A DNA stretch of 64,000 nucleotides from assembly GCF_023149035.1 (NCBI RefSeq), contig NZ_JAHXMY010000001.1, positions 1,054,001 through 1,118,000 on the forward strand. Reading direction: 5' to 3'. Made by a program: the position numbers and the translations under genes. This document shows positions 15,872 through 24,457 of the stretch, in pieces; position 1 is the stretch's first letter; each line of letters starts with the position of its first letter. Below the pieces are notes generated by a model that worked only from the letters and a program-made list of their open reading frames with translations, was not told the DNA's origin and ran no database searches. Source of the DNA: Microbacterium sp. EYE_78 (GTDB lineage Bacteria > Actinomycetota > Actinomycetes > Actinomycetales > Microbacteriaceae).

Positions 15872-16507
15872 ATGACACGTGTGGGAATCATCGGAGCAGG
15901 ACACATCGGATCGGCCGTCGCCCGCGGGCTCGTCGCCCAGGGGCACGAGGTCGCGATCAGCAACTCGCGCGGACCCGAGACGCTCGGGGCCCTCGTGGCC
16001 GAGCTCGGCGACCGTGCGCACGCCGCGACGGCGGCGGATGCGGCCGCGTTCGGCGAGTGGGCGGTCGTCACCGTGCCGCTGAAGGCGATCGACGACCTGC
16101 CCGTGGAGCAGCTCGCCGGCAAGATCGTCGTCGACACGAACAACTACTACTGGGAGCGCGACGGGCACATCGCCGAGCTCGACGAGAAGCGGACCACGAC
16201 CTCCCGGATGCTGCAGGACCGCCTGCCGCAGTCGACCGTCGTGAAGGGGTTCAACCACATCCCCTCCGGCGACATCACCACCGACGGCGCCCCCGCCGGC
16301 ACGCCGAACCGCCGCGCGCTGGCGACCTCGAGCGACTCCGACGAGGCCATCGCGCTGATCACGAAGGTCTACGACGACTTCGGCTTCGACACCGTCAACA
16401 TCGGCCCGCTCGACGAGAGCTGGCGGGTCGAGCGCGACACTCCGGCCTACGTCGTCCGCCAGAACGCGGACGAGCTGCGCGCGAACCTCGTCCGCGCCGA
16501 GCGCTGA
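15872..16507 (+). CDS. NAD(P)-binding protein, F420:NADP oxidoreductase-like
   Basis: A 211-residue protein with an N-terminal Rossmann motif GIIGAGHIGSAVARGL and SNSRGPETL, the NADP-binding loop typical of the F420-dependent NADP reductase family. VVDTNNYYWERDG and VVKGFNHI follow, also seen in this family. The substrate may be F420 or another small oxidised cofactor. It ends in an inverted repeat shared with the convergent permease gene. No clear ribosome site or leaderless -10 box is visible before the ATG. Confidence 0.82.
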   Translation: MTRVGIIGAGHIGSAVARGLVAQGHEVAISNSRGPETLGALVAELGDRAHAATAADAAAFGEWAVVTVPLKAIDDLPVEQLAGKIVVDTNNYYWERDGHIAELDEKRTTTSRMLQDRLPQSTVVKGFNHIPSGDITTDGAPAGTPNRRALATSSDSDEAIALITKVYDDFGFDTVNIGPLDESWRVERDTPAYVVRQNADELRANLVRAER

Positions 16508-16542
16508 CGCCCGGCATGGTGCTCAGCTGCCGCGGTCAGCGC
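16501..16542. terminator. Bidirectional hairpin between convergent genes
   Basis: GCGCTGAC (16501-16508) and GTCAGCGC (16535-16542) form a perfect stem that includes the stop codons of both converging genes. No T-tract follows. Confidence 0.5.
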
Positions 16543-17942
16543 AGGTGCGCGGGCCGCGGCAGCCTCACGAAGAGCATGAGGATCAGTCCCAGCGCGAGCA
16601 CGATCGCGATGCCGAGGATGCCCCAGTAGGTCGCCCCGAAGGCCGTGATGAACAGGGTCCACATGGCCGGCGCGAGGAAGCTGACCACACGGCCGGTCGT
16701 CGCGTAGAGCCCGAACACCTCGCCCTGCATGTGCTCGGGTGTGACCCTTGCGAGCAGGGACCGGGTCGACGCCTGCGCGGGTCCCACGAACGCGCAGAGG
16801 ATGAGGCCGAAGATCCAGAAGGGCAGCTTGCCGGCGTCGTTCAGGAAGAAGACGGCGAGGGCGACGACGACGAGCCCGGTGAGCGAGGTCAGGATGATCG
16901 CGCGAGCGCCGAAGCGGTCGTCGAGCCGCCCGGCGATGACGGTCGAGATGCCTGCGACGAGGTTGGCCGCGATGCCGAAGAGGATGACCTCGTTCGGTGA
17001 GAAGCCGAAGGCGACCGCGGCGAGCACGCCGCCGAACGCGAAGACGCCCCCGAGCCCGTCGCGGTAGACGGCGCTCGCCAGCAGGAACCAGGCCGTGGGC
17101 CGGTGGGACCGGAACAGGTCGCGGATCGACCGGAAGAACTCGCGGAACCACGCCATGAAGCCGAGGGGTCGGGCACCCGCCGGCGCCGGCGGCTCGGGGA
17201 CGTTCCGGAACAGCGGGATCGCGAAGACCACCGTCCACACCGCGCAGCCGACGGCGATGAGGCGGTAGGCGAGTCCGTTCGAGGTGTCGAGGCCGAACCA
17301 CTCGACCGCGTTCAGGACGACGACGGCGACGAGGGCGAGGATGCCGCCGATGTACCCGAGGCCCCAGCCCAGGCCCGACACCTTGCCCACGGTCCGCGGC
17401 GTCGAGACGCTGACCAGCAGGGCGTTGTAGTTGACGCCCGCGATCTCGGACGCGACCGCGCCGAGCGAGACGAGGATCGCACCGACCCAGAAGTAGGACG
17501 GGTCGGCGAACACGAAGAACAACCCGAACTGCAGCAGGGCCAGCAGGGCCGTCGCGATGAGCAGCCAGCGCTTCTTGCGCCCGGTGCGGTCGGCGACCTG
17601 TCCGAGGATCGGCGCCAGCAGCAGGATCGCGAGGCCGGCGAGGGTCGAGACGAGACCGTACCCGCTGGACAGGTCTGCGAGTGCGGACTGCTTGATCGGA
17701 TCGTCGTCGGCAAGGGCGGCGATGTCGGCCGGCAGGAACGTGTCGGACACGAGGTACAGCGACACGAAGACGAAGGTCAGGATGACGGAGTTGAAGGGCT
17801 GCGTCGCCCAGTCCCACATCGCCCACGAGACGACGTTCCTGCGGGCGACCGGTCGCTCCTCGAGGTCTTGGAACATCACGGGGAGGGCACCGCTGTCGGC
17901 GGTGGCGGGCACGTCGGGCGTGCCCCCGGTGGTACGCGTCAT
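16536..17942 (-). CDS. MFS transporter, UMF1/Atg22-like
   Basis: A 468-residue membrane protein with about 12 hydrophobic segments. The N-terminus has WAMWDWATQPFNSVI, the signature of the UMF1 (Atg22-like) permeases. DRTGRKKRW is the MFS loop motif. The physiological substrate in bacteria is unknown. The start at 17942 is set by a TAGGGT -10 box 7 bases upstream; the longer open frame begins inside the regulator gene and is not credible. It is convergent with the F420-like gene. Confidence 0.87.
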   Translation of the reverse strand: MTRTTGGTPDVPATADSGALPVMFQDLEERPVARRNVVSWAMWDWATQPFNSVILTFVFVSLYLVSDTFLPADIAALADDDPIKQSALADLSSGYGLVSTLAGLAILLLAPILGQVADRTGRKKRWLLIATALLALLQFGLFFVFADPSYFWVGAILVSLGAVASEIAGVNYNALLVSVSTPRTVGKVSGLGWGLGYIGGILALVAVVVLNAVEWFGLDTSNGLAYRLIAVGCAVWTVVFAIPLFRNVPEPPAPAGARPLGFMAWFREFFRSIRDLFRSHRPTAWFLLASAVYRDGLGGVFAFGGVLAAVAFGFSPNEVILFGIAANLVAGISTVIAGRLDDRFGARAIILTSLTGLVVVALAVFFLNDAGKLPFWIFGLILCAFVGPAQASTRSLLARVTPEHMQGEVFGLYATTGRVVSFLAPAMWTLFITAFGATYWGILGIAIVLALGLILMLFVRLPRPAHLR

Positions 17943-17949
17943 GAGCCGC

Positions 17950-17955
17950 ACCCTA
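17950..17955 (-). promoter_or_regulatory. Leaderless -10 box (TAGGGT) of the UMF1-like permease
   Basis: TAGGGT on the minus strand ends 7 bases before the ATG at 17942. Confidence 0.58.
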
Positions 17956-18013
17956 CCCCGCGGGAGGGTCGACGCGGTGACGTCAGGGTGGGCGCAACAT
18001 CCATCGGTGCCGC

Positions 18014-18811
18014 TCAGCCGGCCGCCGCTTGGAGATGCACGGGTGCCGGCACGCCCAGCGGTGCCAGCCGGTAGCCGAATCCGCGGACGGTCTCGATGCA
18101 CTGCGGCGCCCGAGGATGCGCGGCGAGCTTGCGGCGCAGGTTCATGATGTGAACCTCCACCGCATGACGGTCGTGAGCCGTGATGTGCTGACCGCCCTGC
18201 CCCTGGCTCTCGCGCAGCATGAGCGCGAGAGACGCCTTGCTGAAGACCTGCTCTTTCGCGCGGAGGAACGTGTGCAGGAGGTCGAATTCGGATCGGGTCA
18301 GTTCGCACTCCGCGCCTGCGATCTCCACTCGCCGCGAGCCGGGGATCAGCCGTAGGGCTCCGTGCTCGAACGCGCCGCGGTCGACGGCCGCAGCCGACGT
18401 GGGGAGAAGCGTGCGAGCTCGGCGCATCAGCGCGTCGATGCGCGCGCGGAGCGCGTAGGGTCCGTACGGCTTGACGACGTAGTCGTCGGCACCGGACCGG
18501 AAGGCCTCGACCGCGGCCGATTCCGAGTCGTCATCGGCGAGCACGAGGACGAAGCCGTCGGAGAACTCTCGCAGTCGGCGAACGGTCTCGAACCCGTCGA
18601 TCCCCGGCAGATCGGTACCGGTGATGACGAGGTCGGGGCGGTGTCGCTCGGCGATGGTCAGCGCGCCGAATCCGTCGGATGCCTCATGGACGGTGAACCC
18701 CTGCTGTCGGAGCGAGGTCACGAGACCGGCCCGAACGGCAGGCTCGCGATCGATCACGAGCGCGGTGCGCGCGTACGGATCGGACAGGGGGTGGGCGGCA
18801 ATGGGGCGCAT
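18014..18811 (-). CDS. Orphan OmpR-type regulator with degenerate receiver domain
   Basis: A 265-residue protein with a receiver domain (about 15-130) and an OmpR/PhoB winged helix (about 150-255; LTRSEFDLLHTFLRA and VEVHIMNLRRKL with VRGFGYRL). The receiver has lost canonical residues. The acidic pair DD reads DR (VIDREP). The phospho-acceptor position in PDLVITGTDLPG is Gly, with an Asp two residues later. The conserved Thr is Ala (VLVLADDD). Only the Lys of VVKPYG is kept. It therefore probably works without phosphorylation. An extra Gly/Gln-rich stretch lies inside the winged helix. No histidine kinase is adjacent. It is divergent from the pilus ATPase gene, so pilus control is the likely job. 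Confidence 0.85.
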   Translation of the reverse strand: MRPIAAHPLSDPYARTALVIDREPAVRAGLVTSLRQQGFTVHEASDGFGALTIAERHRPDLVITGTDLPGIDGFETVRRLREFSDGFVLVLADDDSESAAVEAFRSGADDYVVKPYGPYALRARIDALMRRARTLLPTSAAAVDRGAFEHGALRLIPGSRRVEIAGAECELTRSEFDLLHTFLRAKEQVFSKASLALMLRESQGQGGQHITAHDRHAVEVHIMNLRRKLAAHPRAPQCIETVRGFGYRLAPLGVPAPVHLQAAAG

Positions 18812-18885
18812 GGGAGTGTCCTCTGGGGGGGGCGGACGTCGATCGCCGGGTCCTTCCGGCGATGCACTCTGAACATGAGGAGATT

Positions 18886-19020
18886 CTCATATTTCTCAGA
18901 TGACTCATAACTTCCACCAGACCCATCAACCACGAATTGCTCAGTTTTCCCTCAGGAGGAGCAGTTCTGGCTCAGCATCCGTCCTCGACAGCCGGGCGCC
19001 GACCTCCCGCGACGTAGCGT
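18886..19020 (+). promoter_or_regulatory. pilB promoter with CTCAG-type repeats
   Basis: Six CTCAG/CTCAT elements lie in 90 bases. CTCAT, CTCAG and CTCAT start 9 bases apart (18886, 18895, 18904). CTCAG-N6-CTCAG starts at 18940 and 18951 (11-bp spacing), and another follows at 18971. A -10 box TAGCGT stands at 19015-19020. The 11-bp spaced pair is the form used by OmpR-type regulators and is found again before pilA. Confidence 0.6.
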
Positions 19021-19044
19021 TGTCCCGTCGCCCGGAGGTGAATC

Positions 19045-20709
19045 GTGAGAGGCATCGCGCAGACGCTCGTCCTGACCGGAGCCGTGAGGGCATCCGAGCT
19101 CGGTGGTCTGATGTCGACGCACGGCGAGACCGACGAGTTCATGCGCCAGCTCGTGGAGCGCGGCCTCGTCACCGCGCGCGAGCTCGGAGAGGCGGTCGCC
19201 CGCCACACGGGGCACCGGTTCATGGACGTCGGCGCGGCGCAGCTCGATCCCGCCGTGGTCGGGCTGATTCCCGGGACCCTGAGCCGCAAGTATCGGGTGC
19301 TCCCCATCGAGCGCGAGGGCGACCGCGTCGTGCTCGCGATGGTCAACCCCACGGACATCATCGCTCTCGACGATGTGGCCACGCTCACCGATCTTCGCGT
19401 GGAGCCCGTGGTCGTCGCCGAGGACGCCCTGCAGTCTGCCTTCCAGCGATACGTCCGCTCCGACGAGGAGCTGTCGGACCTGTCCGCGACCCTCGAGGAG
19501 ACCGCCGCGACGCACGCCGCCGCGACGGAGGACATCGAGGACCAGGACAGCGACGCACCGATCGTCCGCTTCGTCAACCTCCTGATCACGCAAGCCGTCG
19601 ACGACCGCGCCAGCGACATCCACGTCGAGCCCGGCGAAGCGCACCTCACCGTCCGGTACCGGATCGACGGGGTTCTCCACGAGATGCAGCGGGCGGATCG
19701 GAACATCCAGGACGGCGTGATCTCGCGCCTGAAGATCATGGCCGCCATCGACATCGCCGAGCGGCGCCGCCCCCAGGACGGTCGCCTCTCCGTCACCCAC
19801 GGCGGGCGCAAGATCGATCTCCGCGTCGCCACCCTGCCGACGGTCTGGGGCGAGAAGATCGTCATGCGCATCCTCGACAACACCGGGGTCAGCCTGTCGC
19901 TCGCCGACCTGCGGATGGGTCGGGCGAACCTCACCAGGTTTCGCAGCGCGATCACCCGGCCCCACGGCATGGTGCTGGTGACCGGCCCCACCGGGTCCGG
20001 CAAGTCGACGACGCTCTACACCGCGCTCCGCGAGGTCTCGAACCCCGCCGTGAACGTGATCACCGTGGAGGACCCGGTCGAGTACCGCATCCCCGGCATC
20101 AATCAAGTGCAGGTCAATGCGAAAGCGGGCCTCACCTTCCAGGCGGCGCTGCGCAGCATCCTCAGATCCGACCCCGACATCGTGCTGGTCGGCGAGATCC
20201 GCGACACCGAGACCGCCATCATCTCGATCGAGGCGGCGCTCACCGGCCACCTGGTCCTCTCGACGCTGCACACCAACGATGCCCCGGGCGCGGTCGCCCG
20301 GCTCACCGAGATCGGTGCGGAGCCGTACCTCGTCGCGACGGCGCTGTCCGCCGTGGTCGCGCAGCGGCTCGCCCGGCGCCTGTGCGCGTCGTGCCGCCAG
20401 CCGTACCGCGAGGACACGACCGTCCTCGCCCGTCTGGGCGTGCCGCACGATCCTGCCGACCCCCCGGTGCTCCACCGCGCCGCCGGATGTCCGGCCTGCT
20501 CGGGCACGGGGTACCGGGGGCGCGTCGGTGTGCACGAGGTCATGGCGATGACCGACGAGATGGAGTCCCTCGTCGTCACGCAGGCCGCGGGATCCGACAT
20601 GCGCGATCTCGCACTGGCGCAGGGCATGACGACGCTCCGGGAGGACGGGTGGGCGAAGGTGCTCGAAGGATTGACGACGATCGAGGAGGTGCTGCGTGTC
20701 ACGGTCTGA
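19045..20709 (+). CDS. pilB: Type IV pilus extension ATPase PilB (GspE/T2SSE family)
   Basis: A 554-residue hexameric ATPase that drives pilin assembly from the cytoplasmic face. The N-terminal MshEN-like domain covers about residues 30-140. Next is the conserved region SDIHVEPGE, then Walker A GPTGSGKSTT (about 313-322), the Asp box DIVLVGEIRDTET, and the His box GHLVLSTLHTND. The zinc tetracysteine is CASC (about 446) and CPAC (about 481). GTG start with CGGAGG upstream. It is the first gene of pilB-T-C. pilT begins inside its last codons. Confidence 0.95.
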   Translation: MRGIAQTLVLTGAVRASELGGLMSTHGETDEFMRQLVERGLVTARELGEAVARHTGHRFMDVGAAQLDPAVVGLIPGTLSRKYRVLPIEREGDRVVLAMVNPTDIIALDDVATLTDLRVEPVVVAEDALQSAFQRYVRSDEELSDLSATLEETAATHAAATEDIEDQDSDAPIVRFVNLLITQAVDDRASDIHVEPGEAHLTVRYRIDGVLHEMQRADRNIQDGVISRLKIMAAIDIAERRRPQDGRLSVTHGGRKIDLRVATLPTVWGEKIVMRILDNTGVSLSLADLRMGRANLTRFRSAITRPHGMVLVTGPTGSGKSTTLYTALREVSNPAVNVITVEDPVEYRIPGINQVQVNAKAGLTFQAALRSILRSDPDIVLVGEIRDTETAIISIEAALTGHLVLSTLHTNDAPGAVARLTEIGAEPYLVATALSAVVAQRLARRLCASCRQPYREDTTVLARLGVPHDPADPPVLHRAAGCPACSGTGYRGRVGVHEVMAMTDEMESLVVTQAAGSDMRDLALAQGMTTLREDGWAKVLEGLTTIEEVLRVTV

Positions 20710-21904
20710 GCTGAGGATGCGGGCCGGAATGCAGGCGACCGGAGTGGATGCCGCGGGCGCAAGCCTGCTCGACGATATCCTGCGCTCGACGGCGGCGGCA
20801 GGCGCATCCGACACCCACTTCTCGGCCGATGCGCCGGCGCTGCAGCGACTCGACGGCGACCTGGCGGCGGTCGCGGGCTATCCCGACGCCATCCCGGCGG
20901 CTGTGCTCCTGGACGAGCTGCTCGCCACGATGGGTCCATCGCACCGCGAGGACTACCGGGCCACCGGCGAGGTCGACCTGTCGTACACCGTCCCGGGTGT
21001 CGGGCGCTTCCGCGTGAACGTCTTCCGGCAGCTCGGACAGGTGGCGGCGGCCTTCCGCCTCATCGCGTCGCGGGCGTTCAGCCTCGATGAGCTCGGCGCC
21101 CCGGCCGTTGCGCGCGACCTCGCACTCCGGCCACGGGGCCTCGTCCTCGTGACCGGTCCGACCGGGTCGGGCAAGTCCACGACGCTCACGGCCATGATCG
21201 ACGTCATCAACTCGACCAAACCCGATCACATCGTGACCGTTGAGGATCCCATCGAATTCGTGCACACCAGTCGCCGGTCGCTGGTCCATCAGCGAGAGGT
21301 CGGCTCCGACACCCGGTCCTTCGCCGAGGCGCTGCGGCGCGTCCTGCGACAGGACCCCGACGTGATCCTCATCGGCGAGCTCCGCGACCCCGAATCGATC
21401 TCGACGGCGCTGACGGCCGCCGAGACGGGCCACCTCGTGCTCTCGACGCTCCACACGCAGGGCGCGGCGAAGAGCATCAACCGCATCGTCGACGCCTTCC
21501 CGGCCCATCAGCAGAATCAGGTGCGCAGCCAGCTCGGAGACACGCTCCAGGGCGTCATCAGCCAGACCCTGCTTCCCAAGGCCCAGGGCGGAGGGCGGGT
21601 GATCGCCACCGAAGTGCTCGTCTCGACACCCGCCGTCGCCAACCTCATCCGCGAGAACCAGATCTCGCAGCTGTACAACGCCATGCAGGCCGGCGAGGGG
21701 CACGGGATGCACACGCTCGACCAGTCGCTGAAACGACTCGTCGAAGAGGGGGAGGTCGCGGCATCCGTTGCACGCCACTACCTCACCGACGCGCACGCGC
21801 TCGACGACGTGCGCGTCCGGCCCCGCGACTACGACGCCGAAGCGTGGCTCGCCGCCGCCTCCCCGGGCGCGGCGCGCCCGGCAGAGGACGACTGGGGGAT
21901 GTGA
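20696..21904 (+). CDS. pilT: Type IV pilus retraction ATPase PilT
   Basis: A 402-residue ATPase that depolymerises the pilus and gives twitching or DNA uptake. Seen are Walker A GPTGSGKSTT (about 154), VTVEDPIEFVH, the Asp box DVILIGELRDPES, the His box GHLVLSTLHTQ, and ANLIRE, the C-terminal PilT motif. There is no zinc tetracysteine, which separates it from PilB. The start overlaps pilB by 14 bases and has GAGGAGG ahead. Its presence means the pilus is retractable, which is not universal in actinobacterial pili. The C-terminal acidic tail is longer than usual. Confidence 0.95.
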   Translation: MSRSELRMRAGMQATGVDAAGASLLDDILRSTAAAGASDTHFSADAPALQRLDGDLAAVAGYPDAIPAAVLLDELLATMGPSHREDYRATGEVDLSYTVPGVGRFRVNVFRQLGQVAAAFRLIASRAFSLDELGAPAVARDLALRPRGLVLVTGPTGSGKSTTLTAMIDVINSTKPDHIVTVEDPIEFVHTSRRSLVHQREVGSDTRSFAEALRRVLRQDPDVILIGELRDPESISTALTAAETGHLVLSTLHTQGAAKSINRIVDAFPAHQQNQVRSQLGDTLQGVISQTLLPKAQGGGRVIATEVLVSTPAVANLIRENQISQLYNAMQAGEGHGMHTLDQSLKRLVEEGEVAASVARHYLTDAHALDDVRVRPRDYDAEAWLAAASPGAARPAEDDWGM

Positions 21905-21905
21905 C

Positions 21906-23135
21906 GTGCCCCTCGAGGAGTACCAGTGGCGCGCGGTGAGCGCAGCCGGCGGCGAAGCCAAGGGTGCGCTTGAAGCGTCGAGCCAGAGCGCGGTCATCGC
22001 GAAGCTGAGGACCCAGGGACTGACGCCCCTCAGCGTCGTGCCGCTGTCGAAGACGGGGCTGAACCGCGAGATCTCGCTGCCCGGGTTCGAGCGTCGCGTC
22101 GCGACGAAGGACTTGGCCGTCTTCGCCAAACAGTTCGCCGGCCTCATCCACGCCGGCCTACCGCTCATGCGCGCCCTGTCGATCATCGCCGACCAGACGG
22201 AGAACAAGCGGCTCGCCTCGGCTCTGGTCGCCGTGCAGAGCGACATCGAGTCCGGACGGTCGTTCTCGGCGGCGCTCGCCGCGCAGCCCGCGGTCTTCCC
22301 GCCCCTGCTGGTCAGCCTCGTCAGCGTCGGAGAGACCGGCGGGTTCCTCGCGGAGTCGCTCGACGCGATCGCCCGTTCCTATCGCTCCGACGTCGATCTG
22401 CAGCAGAAGATCAAGTCCGCGATGACCTATCCGCTCATCGTCCTCGTCATCGCCGTCATCGGGGTCATCGCGATGATCGCCTTCGTCGTGCCCATCTTCG
22501 AGGGCATGTTCGCCAGCATGGGCGGCGAGCTCCCGGTGCCGACGCAGATCCTCGTCGTGCTCTCGCGGAACATGGCTTGGATCCTCCCGGTCCTGATCGT
22601 GCTGTCCGTCGCCGGGGCGGTCGGGTACCAGCGGGTCAAGAACACCGATCGGTTCCGCGGCATCGTCGACCCCTTCCTGCTCCGGATGCCGGTGTTCGGC
22701 GCCCTGGTAACGAAGATCGCCGTCGCCCGCTTCGCGCGGAACCTCTCGATGATGCTGAAGGCCGGCGTACCGCTCATGCAGGCGCTCGATCTCGTCGGGA
22801 GGGCGGCGAACAACAAAGCGGTCGAAGACGCGCTGCAGAGCGTGCGCGAGTCCATCCGACTCGGGCGGTCGTTCTCGGCGCCGCTCGCCAAGGCGGCCGT
22901 CTTCCCGCCTCTCGTCGCGCAGATGGTCTCGGTCGGCGAGGAGTCGGGATCGCTACCCGACATGCTCGAGAGCATCGCGGACTTCTACGAGACCGAGGTC
23001 AACGCGGCCTCGGAACAGCTGACCAGCATGATCGAGCCGATCATGATGACGATCCTCGGCCTGCTGATCGGCGGCATGGTCGTCGCGCTGTACATGCCGA
23101 TGTTCACCATGTACGACCAGCTGGGCGCCCAGTAG
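21906..23135 (+). CDS. pilC: Type IV pilus inner-membrane platform protein PilC
   Basis: A 409-residue GspF/PilC protein that anchors the ATPases and moves pilins. It has two repeated GspF domains (about 75-200 and 275-400), each with a FAKQFAGLIHAGLPLM-like or ARFARNLSMMLKAGVPLMQA block and a VSVGEE/TG motif, plus three membrane segments. The GTG start is 1 base after the pilT stop. The N-terminal region before the first domain (YQWRAVSAAGGEAKGAL) is the usual one. The stop codon directly abuts that of pilO on the other strand. Confidence 0.94.
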   Translation: MPLEEYQWRAVSAAGGEAKGALEASSQSAVIAKLRTQGLTPLSVVPLSKTGLNREISLPGFERRVATKDLAVFAKQFAGLIHAGLPLMRALSIIADQTENKRLASALVAVQSDIESGRSFSAALAAQPAVFPPLLVSLVSVGETGGFLAESLDAIARSYRSDVDLQQKIKSAMTYPLIVLVIAVIGVIAMIAFVVPIFEGMFASMGGELPVPTQILVVLSRNMAWILPVLIVLSVAGAVGYQRVKNTDRFRGIVDPFLLRMPVFGALVTKIAVARFARNLSMMLKAGVPLMQALDLVGRAANNKAVEDALQSVRESIRLGRSFSAPLAKAAVFPPLVAQMVSVGEESGSLPDMLESIADFYETEVNAASEQLTSMIEPIMMTILGLLIGGMVVALYMPMFTMYDQLGAQ

Positions 23136-23807
23136 TCAGGGACTCGAGAACGCGAGCACCGTCGCCGTCAGCGTCACGCCGTCCTCCGTCGCCTGCGTCA
23201 CGCTCGCCTGCGTGACAGCAACGGCGCGGGGCCCCGCCCGGAGGGCGTCGAGCACGCGCGTCGCGGCGTCGACGTCGGCCGCCTCGATCACGACGGTGAC
23301 CGCGATCTGGATGGGAGCGGACGGCTCCGATGGCGCCCCGGCTGCCGTCGCCTTCGGCGTCTCTGCCGCCGTCTGTTCGCCCGGGTCGGCACCGCCCGCC
23401 TCTGCGGGGGCGTCAGCTGCGCTCGCCGCTCCGCCCGGAGCCGTCGCCTCCTCCTCGGACCGGATCGCGAAGGGCTCCGCCGTCGCCGGCGTGAGGGCGG
23501 TGACACGGCCTCCGTGCGCCTCCGCCGCGCTGAGGGCCAGGTACAGGACGTCGTCGAGATGTGGCGCAGCGGGTATCGCCGCCCGCAGATCCTCAACGTC
23601 CGCATCGAGCGCCGCCATGTCGGCCGACTGGGAGCGGAGCGTGTCGAGGAGGATCTCCTGCGTGCGGTTCTGCTGAGCCACGTCGTCGGCGGCGGAGGCG
23701 GTGGTCCCCGCCGCCGACAGCAGGGGCAGAGCGCACACGACGATCCCCAGGACGAGCACGGCGACGGCCGCGGCGGCGCCGATCAGGTTCACGAGCTGCT
23801 TGGTCAT
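23136..23807 (-). CDS. pilO: PilO-like pilus alignment protein
   Basis: A 223-residue protein. One N-terminal membrane segment (about 8-32) is followed by a coiled-coil-forming region (to about 75) and a C-terminal ferredoxin-like domain split by an Ala/Pro/Glu-rich tract (about 115-160). It is assigned by position after pilN and by topology; sequence identity to PilO cannot be judged by eye. Its ATG overlaps the pilN stop (ATGA). It would form the inner-membrane alignment complex with PilM and PilN. It is the last gene of the minus-strand pilus operon. Confidence 0.72.
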   Translation of the reverse strand: MTKQLVNLIGAAAAVAVLVLGIVVCALPLLSAAGTTASAADDVAQQNRTQEILLDTLRSQSADMAALDADVEDLRAAIPAAPHLDDVLYLALSAAEAHGGRVTALTPATAEPFAIRSEEEATAPGGAASAADAPAEAGGADPGEQTAAETPKATAAGAPSEPSAPIQIAVTVVIEAADVDAATRVLDALRAGPRAVAVTQASVTQATEDGVTLTATVLAFSSP

Positions 23808-24457
23808 CGCGCCGCCTCCTCGTCGTAGGCGCCCGAGTAGACCGTCTGATCGAGGTCTACGCGGATGGAGTAGGTGAAGAGGTCCTCCGCCGAGGTCAGC
23901 GCCTCCACGTCGGCGGCCCGCATCCCGGTCGACGACCGGACGTCACGGGTCACCTGCACGAAGTCGATGGGGGCGGGGCTCGTGAAGGTGATCGTGCCCG
24001 AGACGCCCGTCGCGGCCTCCGGGTCGCTGTCCGGGACGGGAGCGGGGCCGGCGTCGAGGCTGTAGCCGGTGATGCTGACGCCGGGGGGCAGTCGGTCGGC
24101 GACGAGCTCGACGACACGACGCCACTCGAGGTCGCCCGCCATGGCGTCCCGCCGCATCCCCTGCAGCGCGGTGCGGTCGGCGAGGGCCTCGCTGACGTCG
24201 GAGAGCTCCGCGATGCCGCTGAGCAGAGCGGCGGTACGGGACTGCTCGGTCACCAGTCGGAGGTCCGCGGTCATCTTGTAGGCGAAGGCTCCGGCGATGG
24301 CCAGCACGGCGACGCCCGTGCACGCGAGGCCGACGAGCAGCCAGAGGCGTGCGCGGGCGAGGGTGTCGCGCCGTCGTATCTCGGAGGGGGGAAGGAGGTC
24401 GACGCGAGGCAGTGACCCGACCCGGAGGCCGGGGGTGCGCGAGCCGAACAGGGTCAC
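23804..24457 (-). CDS. pilN: PilN-like pilus assembly protein
   Basis: A 217-residue protein. A short cytoplasmic N-terminus has RVDLLPPSE, the form of the PilM-binding motif (INLLP in PilN). It is followed by one membrane segment (about 37-62), a coiled-coil region and a C-terminal domain. The GTG start at 24457 overlaps the pilM stop (GTGA). Longer upstream frame positions are antisense or in-frame reading of pilM's complement and are not supported. The protein would join PilM in the cytoplasm with PilO at the membrane. Confidence 0.82.
   Translation of the reverse strand: MTLFGSRTPGLRVGSLPRVDLLPPSEIRRRDTLARARLWLLVGLACTGVAVLAIAGAFAYKMTADLRLVTEQSRTAALLSGIAELSDVSEALADRTALQGMRRDAMAGDLEWRRVVELVADRLPPGVSITGYSLDAGPAPVPDSDPEAATGVSGTITFTSPAPIDFVQVTRDVRSSTGMRAADVEALTSAEDLFTYSIRVDLDQTVYSGAYDEEAAR

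Noticed and set aside
18952..20814. 620-codon open frame antisense to pilB
   Set aside because: Low-complexity Arg/Asp/Gly-rich translation; the plus strand holds a complete PilB with all ATPase motifs.
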